A stretch of 9,626 bases of DNA from an uncultured Syntrophobacterales bacterium (GTDB lineage: Bacteria > Desulfobacterota > Syntrophia > Syntrophales > UBA5619). Made by a program: the position numbers and the translations under genes. This document shows positions 5,975 through 9,626 of this stretch, piece after piece. How positions within the stretch are numbered: position 1 is the stretch's first letter; each line of letters starts with the position of its first letter. The notes beneath the pieces were generated by a model. The model made no database searches. It was not told the DNA's origin and saw only the letters and a list, made by a program, of their open reading frames with translations. Where the stretch lies: assembly GCA_903903205.1 (NCBI GenBank), contig CAIUXU010000469.1, forward strand, positions 1-9,626. The letters are read 5' to 3'.

Positions 5975-6301
5975 ATGAAGCCAATAGAACAGGAAATCAA
6001 GACAGTCGGCATCATGATTGAGATATACTGTCGACACCATCATGGCAGTGATAAGCTCTGCGAAAGCTGCCATGAACTATATTCCTATGCCCGTCAGAGA
6101 ACTCTCAAATGCACATTTGGAGAAGAGAAGCCCGTGTGTGGTCAATGCCGGATCCATTGTTATAAGCCGGATATGAAATCTAAAATCAGAGATGTGATGA
6201 AATTTTCTGGACCAAAAATGATCTATTCACATCCAATTCTCGCACTACGACATCTTACAGCAACGCGTAGAGAAACGCCGATAAATGTAGAAGAGAAATA
6301 A
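5975..6301 (+). CDS. ygbA: YgbA / nitrous-oxide-stimulated promoter family protein
   Basis: A 108-residue cysteine-rich protein. The family pattern is clear: IYCRHHHG at 17-24, LCESCHEL at 28-35, YARQRTLKC at 38-46, FGEEKPVCGQC at 48-58, HCYKPDMKSKIRDVM at 61-75, and the closing HPILALRHL. Seven cysteines (19, 29, 32, 46, 55, 58, 62), with the histidines at 21-23, suggest metal or Fe-S binding. This is inference; the biochemical role of the family is not established, but E. coli ygbA belongs to the NO-responsive NsrR regulon. The frame is open from 5903, overlapping the upstream gene. I choose ATG 5975 because AGGAA (5965-5969) lies five bases before it; ATG 5972 is the alternative. It follows the membrane protein gene closely and ends 16 bases from the convergent msrAB gene. 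No obvious NsrR site was found upstream. Confidence 0.87.
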   Translation: MKPIEQEIKTVGIMIEIYCRHHHGSDKLCESCHELYSYARQRTLKCTFGEEKPVCGQCRIHCYKPDMKSKIRDVMKFSGPKMIYSHPILALRHLTATRRETPINVEEK

Positions 6302-6317
6302 GGTCTTCGTATCCGGG

Positions 6318-7415
6318 TTACTTCTTTTTTTCGAAGAGATTTACATATTGTCCGTAACCTTCCTTTTCAAGCTCCTCTTTGGGGACGAAGCGAAGCGCCG
6401 CGGAGTTCATGCAGTAGCGAAGACCGGTCGGCGCGGGACCATCCGGGAACACATGTCCGAGATGGGAGCCGGCGTAGCGGCTTTTTACCTCCGTCCGCTG
6501 TGTGAAGAGGCTGTTATCATTCTTTTCGACAACCAGTCCCGGATCTAGCGGCCGGGTGAAACTGGGCCAGCCCGTGCCGGAATCGTATTTGTCCAGTGAA
6601 CTGAAGAGCGGTTCGCCCGAGGCGATGTCCACGTAGATGCCCTCTTTTTTGCTGTCCCAGTATTCGTTTCGGAAGGCCGGCTCGGTGCCTTCCTTCTGTG
6701 TGACCTCGTACTGGAGAGGCGTCAGTTTCTTCTCCAGGGACGTTTTGTCGGGCTTTTTATAGGCCTTTGCCGGGGCCGGCGGGATGGCACTTTGATCCTT
6801 TTTCCAAATCTTTTCCAGGAACTGGTCGCGCCCCGAACCATACCGGTAGGACTTGTACCGAAGCGGATTCTTCTTGTAATAATCCTGGTGGTACCCCTCC
6901 GCGTCGTAGAATCTGGTGAATTTTAGAATCTCCGTCATGACCGGCTTGTCGAAACGCCCCGATTTTCTGAGAGCCTCCCGGGATTTCTCCGCGATCCGCT
7001 TCTGCTCCTCGTCGTGATAGAAGATTACGCTCCGGTAATAGGGCCCCCGATCCCCGAATTGCCCGCCGGCGTCTGTCGGGTCGATGTGCCTCCAGAAAAG
7101 GTCGAGAAGCGCTTCATAAGTGATTTTCGATGGATCGTAGAAGACCTGCACCGCCTCAACATGCCCCTTCTTTCCGTAATCCTCATAGTTCGGGTTCTCT
7201 CCCGGGCCGCCCGTATAGCCGGAGATGACTTTGAGAACACCGGTCGCCTTTTCAAAATCGGATTCCACACACCAGAAACAGCCGCCGGCAAGGGTGGCGA
7301 TCCTGGTTTTTGCATTGATCTGATCCATTTTTTTGACCTCCCGTTGCGCGGCCTGCCCCGTTCCGGATGCAATCACAAAAAAGAGCGCCACGATATAGAC
7401 AATAATTTTCTTCAT
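6318..7415 (-). CDS. msrAB: Exported bifunctional peptide methionine sulfoxide reductase MsrA-MsrB
   Basis: A 365-residue fusion of both stereospecific methionine sulfoxide reductases, MsrA first. An N-terminal signal peptide is evident: MKK, a hydrophobic core at about 4-18, then small residues and a likely cut near GQAA at 20-23, so the enzyme should work in the periplasm. The MsrA domain has its catalytic Cys46 in GGCFWC, then GYTGG, HIDPTDAGGQFGDRG and EGYHQDYY. The MsrB domain (about 230-350) has SGTGWPSF, AGSHLGHVFPDGP and catalytic Cys335 in RYCMNSAALRF. Only three cysteines are present (46, 49, 335). MsrB lacks both the Zn cysteine pairs and the resolving Cys of the SGCGWPSF form, and there is no thioredoxin domain as in Neisseria PilB. 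I use ATG 7415 (GGGGAG six bases upstream) because the 28 codons before it are not signal-like. It has its own promoter and is convergent with ygbA. Confidence 0.93.
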   Translation of the reverse strand: MKKIIVYIVALFFVIASGTGQAAQREVKKMDQINAKTRIATLAGGCFWCVESDFEKATGVLKVISGYTGGPGENPNYEDYGKKGHVEAVQVFYDPSKITYEALLDLFWRHIDPTDAGGQFGDRGPYYRSVIFYHDEEQKRIAEKSREALRKSGRFDKPVMTEILKFTRFYDAEGYHQDYYKKNPLRYKSYRYGSGRDQFLEKIWKKDQSAIPPAPAKAYKKPDKTSLEKKLTPLQYEVTQKEGTEPAFRNEYWDSKKEGIYVDIASGEPLFSSLDKYDSGTGWPSFTRPLDPGLVVEKNDNSLFTQRTEVKSRYAGSHLGHVFPDGPAPTGLRYCMNSAALRFVPKEELEKEGYGQYVNLFEKKK

Positions 7416-7453
7416 ACCATTCTCCCCAAATTTGCTATTCGCTCGTGATGGGT

Positions 7454-7481
7454 AATGTAGCGATGAACTTGGCAATGTCAA
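7454..7481 (-). promoter_or_regulatory. Candidate sigma-70 promoter of msrAB
   Basis: On the minus strand there is a TTGACA -35 at 7481-7476, a 16-base spacer and a TACATT -10 at 7459-7454. The start would be near 7447, about 32 bases before the ATG at 7415, giving a short leader that carries the GGGGAG ribosome site. Confidence 0.55.
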
Positions 7482-7571
7482 ATTGCGGCTCACCCTCACA
7501 ATTACTTCGGTTGATTTCCACTTTCCGTCCGCCCGGATTTAACCACATTTTGGTCACGTTATTCTGCAACA

Positions 7572-7585
7572 ATACAAATTTGTAT
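7572..7585. promoter_or_regulatory. Perfect 14-bp palindrome, candidate activator site upstream of the sigma-54 promoter
   Basis: ATACAAATTTGTAT is an exact palindrome centred about 113 bases before the predicted sigma-54 transcription start. That is the distance range where enhancer-binding proteins usually bind. The regulator is unknown. Confidence 0.4.
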
Positions 7586-7664
7586 CAATCATTTCCTCCA
7601 CCGGCCGTTCAGAACCAAGGTAATTATCCAAATAGATCCTTACAGATACATATAATTTGCGCAG

Positions 7665-7681
7665 TTGGCACTCCCCTTGCT
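7665..7681 (+). promoter_or_regulatory. Sigma-54 (RpoN) promoter of the beta-barrel gene
   Basis: TTGGCAC (7665-7671), five bases, then TTGCT (7677-7681) match the -24/-12 consensus TGGCAC-N5-TTGCW in full. The invariant GG (7667-7668) and GC (7679-7680) are separated by the required ten bases. The start should be near 7692, 85 bases before the ATG. Expression therefore probably needs an ATP-driven enhancer-binding activator. A GC-rich inverted repeat (7664-7669 with 7691-7696, and 7673-7677 with 7686-7690) covers the same bases. Confidence 0.75.
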
Positions 7682-7776
7682 CTGTAGGGGGCCAACCGGG
7701 ATCAAGTTGTGTACGGCAAGAATGGTTTTTTATCAAACAAACAGAATGACTAACGGCAGAGCAAGGAGGAAAGACA

Positions 7777-8658
7777 ATGAACAAGAATTCAGGTTTCAGA
7801 AAGTTGTTAGTGCTAGGGTTGCTTATGTTCACGTTACTTACGGCCCCAGGGGCACAGCTTTGGGCCGAAGAAGAAAAACCAACCGGCGACTTTACAACCG
7901 CCGTCCTCAACCAGTATGTCTGGAGAGGCTACGAAGTGAGCCGCAACAGCGTTGTCATTCAACCCTCGATGACGATCGGCTACAAGGGGTTTTCCGTCAA
8001 TCTCTGGGGGAATATGGATTCGAAACCTTACTCGGCAGGAGACTCCACTTATTCCAACACATGGAACGAGACGGATCTTACGCTTTCGTACACCAAGACG
8101 CTGGGTCTCTTTAATATCGGCGGCGGCTATATTTACTATGCCCTTGGCTCTTTGAACAAGGATGCCTTGAAGCGGGCCGATTCCCAAGAGCTCTTTGCAA
8201 CGGTCTCTCTCAATACCCTGCTTACGCCGACGTTGACAGCGTACAAGGAGATCGACCGCTACAAACAGTGGTATTTTCTCCTGGGTGTTTCTCATGCCTT
8301 TGAATTAAGCCCGGTGGTTTCCCTGAAACTCGGTGCGACGGCCAGTTACCTGCTGAGCACCTACGCGGATGCGACGCTGTTCAATGTGGGCGCCGGTTAT
8401 GGAGGGTACCCGAAGTTCGATGCAAATGCCGTGGCGACCAATGACAAGTTCAGCAATTTCCATGACGGGACGATCACGGCGAGCATCCCGATCAAGGCCA
8501 CGGGCAACATCACCCTGACGCCGACGCTCTCTTACATATTCCCTTTAACCGGAGCTGCGAAGGATGAAATGAAGGGGCAGGGCCTGAAGGGGGGCGCACC
8601 GACCGACCGTGACAGCGCGTACTTCAGCGGTGGAATATCGGCAAGCTTCTCGTTTTAG
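7777..8658 (+). CDS. Outer-membrane beta-barrel protein, TorF/Gcw_chp-like putative porin
   Basis: A 293-residue exported protein. The signal peptide is clear: basic start (NKNSGFRK), hydrophobic core at about 9-22, and a likely cut after LWA at 28-30. The mature chain shows alternating polar/apolar strands rich in Tyr, Trp, Gly, Ser and Thr, and ends in Phe (ISASFSF), the terminal aromatic used by the BAM machinery. Near the mature start, LNQYVWRGYEVSRNS followed by GYKGFSVNLWGNMD resembles the TorF/Gcw_chp family of putative porins, which usually open with a YVWRG-type strand. There are no mature-chain cysteines. The ATG at 7777 has AAGGAGG seven bases upstream. It is a single gene behind a sigma-54 promoter and is followed by a strong hairpin at 8721-8750. 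The substrate is unknown; sigma-54 control suggests induction by a nutrient or stress signal. Beta-barrel nature is near certain, family placement moderate. Confidence 0.85.
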   Translation: MNKNSGFRKLLVLGLLMFTLLTAPGAQLWAEEEKPTGDFTTAVLNQYVWRGYEVSRNSVVIQPSMTIGYKGFSVNLWGNMDSKPYSAGDSTYSNTWNETDLTLSYTKTLGLFNIGGGYIYYALGSLNKDALKRADSQELFATVSLNTLLTPTLTAYKEIDRYKQWYFLLGVSHAFELSPVVSLKLGATASYLLSTYADATLFNVGAGYGGYPKFDANAVATNDKFSNFHDGTITASIPIKATGNITLTPTLSYIFPLTGAAKDEMKGQGLKGGAPTDRDSAYFSGGISASFSF

Positions 8659-8720
8659 GGAAGAGCGCCATGGAATCCGCGAAGAGGGTATTTATTGACC
8701 GGAAACGACAACCCCGATAT

Positions 8721-8750
8721 TAACCTCTGCCGGGACGCCGGCAGAGGTTA
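8721..8750. terminator. Perfect 13-bp hairpin after the beta-barrel gene, possible bidirectional terminator
   Basis: TAACCTCTGCCGG (8721-8733) and CCGGCAGAGGTTA (8738-8750) are exact complements around a GACG loop. The hairpin lies 63 bases after the beta-barrel stop and 48 bases past the end of the convergent membrane gene. Neither strand shows a T-run after it, so it could instead protect mRNA 3' ends. Its place between convergent genes favours a shared termination role. Confidence 0.55.
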
Positions 8751-8797
8751 CCAGCAACGATATAGGGCAATGTAACTAAACAAAAGATTTCCCCATT

Positions 8798-9247
8798 CTA
8801 TCGGAGCGATCGAGCATAGCGCAAGTAACGCACGCTTGATAATAACAATGCAGTACCTATGGCAATATAGAGAACCGCTAGATACAATTTTGGTATTGGC
8901 GAGTGACGAAGCAGGGTTCCCATAAAGATCATAACAAATACCAAAATATAGTTTTTCCAGGACATGAATGCAAAAGCACATCTCTGGCCTTCCATTGGAA
9001 GGATGCGCGCCATATTCTTATCCGCGATGTGAAGAAATCCAAAATGGTGAATAAGGAGAGCGGAGATAAATCCAACGACGACCACCAAGAGCACGGTAAG
9101 CGGCGGTTCAGTTCTCAGCCATGTATAAGATAAACCATTAAGGAAAATGGATACTCCTATCCAGGTTAAAGCGGCAATACGCAAGAGCGCACTTCGGGAA
9201 ACGCCTGGCTTCCATGTTTCCAGTCTGGAATTTCTATTGTGATTCAT
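8798..9247 (-). CDS. Small four-helix membrane protein of unknown function
   Basis: A 149-residue integral membrane protein. By eye the membrane segments are about 20-44, 48-68, 99-115 and 120-140. Recognisable blocks are WKPGVSRSALL at the start, HHFGFLHIADKN in the loop after helix two, FAFMSWKNY before helix three, and TLLRHSPIPKLYLAVLYI leading into helix four. These blocks look like a conserved bacterial family that I recall only as hypothetical. The start is uncertain. ATG 9247 gives a short N-terminus of the expected kind but has a poor ribosome site. TTG 9286 would overlap the upstream MFS stop as TTGA and give 162 residues. It is probably co-transcribed with the MFS transporter gene and so may assist or accompany that transporter; this is context only. 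Confidence 0.75.
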   Translation of the reverse strand: MNHNRNSRLETWKPGVSRSALLRIAALTWIGVSIFLNGLSYTWLRTEPPLTVLLVVVVGFISALLIHHFGFLHIADKNMARILPMEGQRCAFAFMSWKNYILVFVMIFMGTLLRHSPIPKLYLAVLYIAIGTALLLSSVRYLRYARSLR

Positions 9248-9282
9248 GTCTTTGGGAATGAAGGCGCTTATTTTTATCTTGT

Positions 9283-9626
9283 TCAAACGATTTTCTCGCT
9301 TGTTAACCGATCTGTCGGAGGGTTCATAACAGCGATCGCGTAGGCCATGACGACAAGATTTGCCAGGCCTATGAATAAAAAAGGCGACGCAGGTCCCATC
9401 GTATCGAACAATATACCGCCAATTTGAATGAAGAAGACTTGGCCTGCACCGCCGACCACATTGAATGCCCCCAACAGGGAGCCCAGCATATCCGGAGGTG
9501 TCAGGTCAACGGCCAATATCATCGGTGTGACGAAGCAACCGGTCTGGCCTGCCGCCGTTATGGCCACCGGCAACATTGCGAACCAGTCAAATGGATTGTC
9601 CACCAGTCCCAGCAATATGAAGCCTG
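9283..9626 (-). CDS. Major facilitator superfamily transporter, C-terminal part, cut by window edge
   Basis: Only the last 114 codons are present; the gene enters from the right edge. The residues form hydrophobic segments with small-residue-rich helices typical of the last MFS helices. Examples are AAGQTGCFVTPMILAVDLTPPDML, in which a short polar loop separates two helices, and LLGAFNVVGGAGQVFFIQIGGILFD, followed by a final helix SPFLFIGLANLVVMAYAIAV and a short polar tail ending SEKIV. The DLTPP.MLGSLLG...N..GG.G pattern is common in MFS permeases that sense assembly or exchange of a partner bundle. The substrate cannot be inferred from this half. Its stop codon overlaps a possible TTG start of the next membrane gene, so the two are likely one transcript. 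Confidence 0.8.
   Translation of the reverse strand, partial: GFILLGLVDNPFDWFAMLPVAITAAGQTGCFVTPMILAVDLTPPDMLGSLLGAFNVVGGAGQVFFIQIGGILFDTMGPASPFLFIGLANLVVMAYAIAVMNPPTDRLTSEKIV

Larger units (their letters stand above)
7416..7776. other. Divergent intergenic region between msrAB and the beta-barrel gene
   Basis: These 361 bases have no credible gene. From left to right they hold the msrAB promoter (7454-7481), a perfect 14-bp palindrome (7572-7585), an A/T-rich stretch (7621-7660), the sigma-54 promoter and its overlapping dyad (7664-7696), and a leader ending in a strong AAGGAGG ribosome site seven bases before the ATG at 7777. A near-match to an IHF site lies at about 7583-7595. Confidence 0.8.

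Noticed and set aside
6304..6337. TCTTCG...CGAAGA inverted repeat between ygbA and msrAB as a terminator
   Set aside because: A six-base stem with a 22-base loop is too weak, and it reaches into the msrAB coding end. No firm terminator is seen in this 16-base gap.
7416..7498. msrAB start at the upstream end of its frame (28 extra codons)
   Set aside because: It would bury the clear signal peptide inside the protein and includes the candidate promoter; ATG 7415 has a good ribosome site.
1..9626. CRISPR arrays, tRNA or rRNA genes, insertion sequences, phage or defence genes
   Set aside because: No regularly spaced repeats, transposase-like or integrase-like frames, terminal repeats with target duplications, or cloverleaf-like sequences were seen.

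Overview
The window looks like chromosomal DNA of a Gram-negative bacterium, most likely a deltaproteobacterium in the broad sense (Desulfobacterota, for example Syntrophales-like). This is an inference from protein flavour, moderately high GC, an outer-membrane beta-barrel gene with a sigma-54 promoter, and a metX-metW pair; no rRNA or other phylogenetic marker is present. No mobile element, CRISPR array, tRNA or rRNA was seen.

Region 1 (1-5219, all minus strand, read right to left) is a compact six-gene run: D-2-hydroxyacid/phosphoglycerate dehydrogenase (serA-like), cysK, metX, metW, an IscS/NifS-type cysteine desulfurase, and mnmA (cut by the left window edge). From metX to mnmA the genes overlap by start/stop codons. 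The order follows a chemical path: possible serine precursor formation, cysteine synthesis, homoserine activation for methionine, release of sulfur from cysteine, and thiolation of tRNA wobble uridine. A candidate promoter with a perfect inverted repeat over its -35 box, followed by a foldable leader, lies in front of the first gene.

Region 2 (5220-6301) starts with a 346-base divergent intergenic region and then has two plus-strand genes behind a near-consensus sigma-70 promoter: an unrecognised four-helix membrane protein and a small seven-cysteine protein of the YgbA / nitrous-oxide-stimulated-promoter family. This is a candidate nitrosative-stress unit.

Region 3 (6318-7776) holds a convergent minus-strand gene for an exported MsrA-MsrB fusion (methionine sulfoxide repair in the envelope) with its own candidate promoter. 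It is followed by an intergenic region with a canonical sigma-54 promoter and a 14-bp perfect palindrome that could be an upstream activator site.

Region 4 (7777-9626) holds the sigma-54-linked outer-membrane beta-barrel gene (plus strand) and a strong 13-bp hairpin after it. Two minus-strand membrane genes then enter from the right edge: the C-terminal part of an MFS transporter and a small four-helix membrane protein of unknown function.
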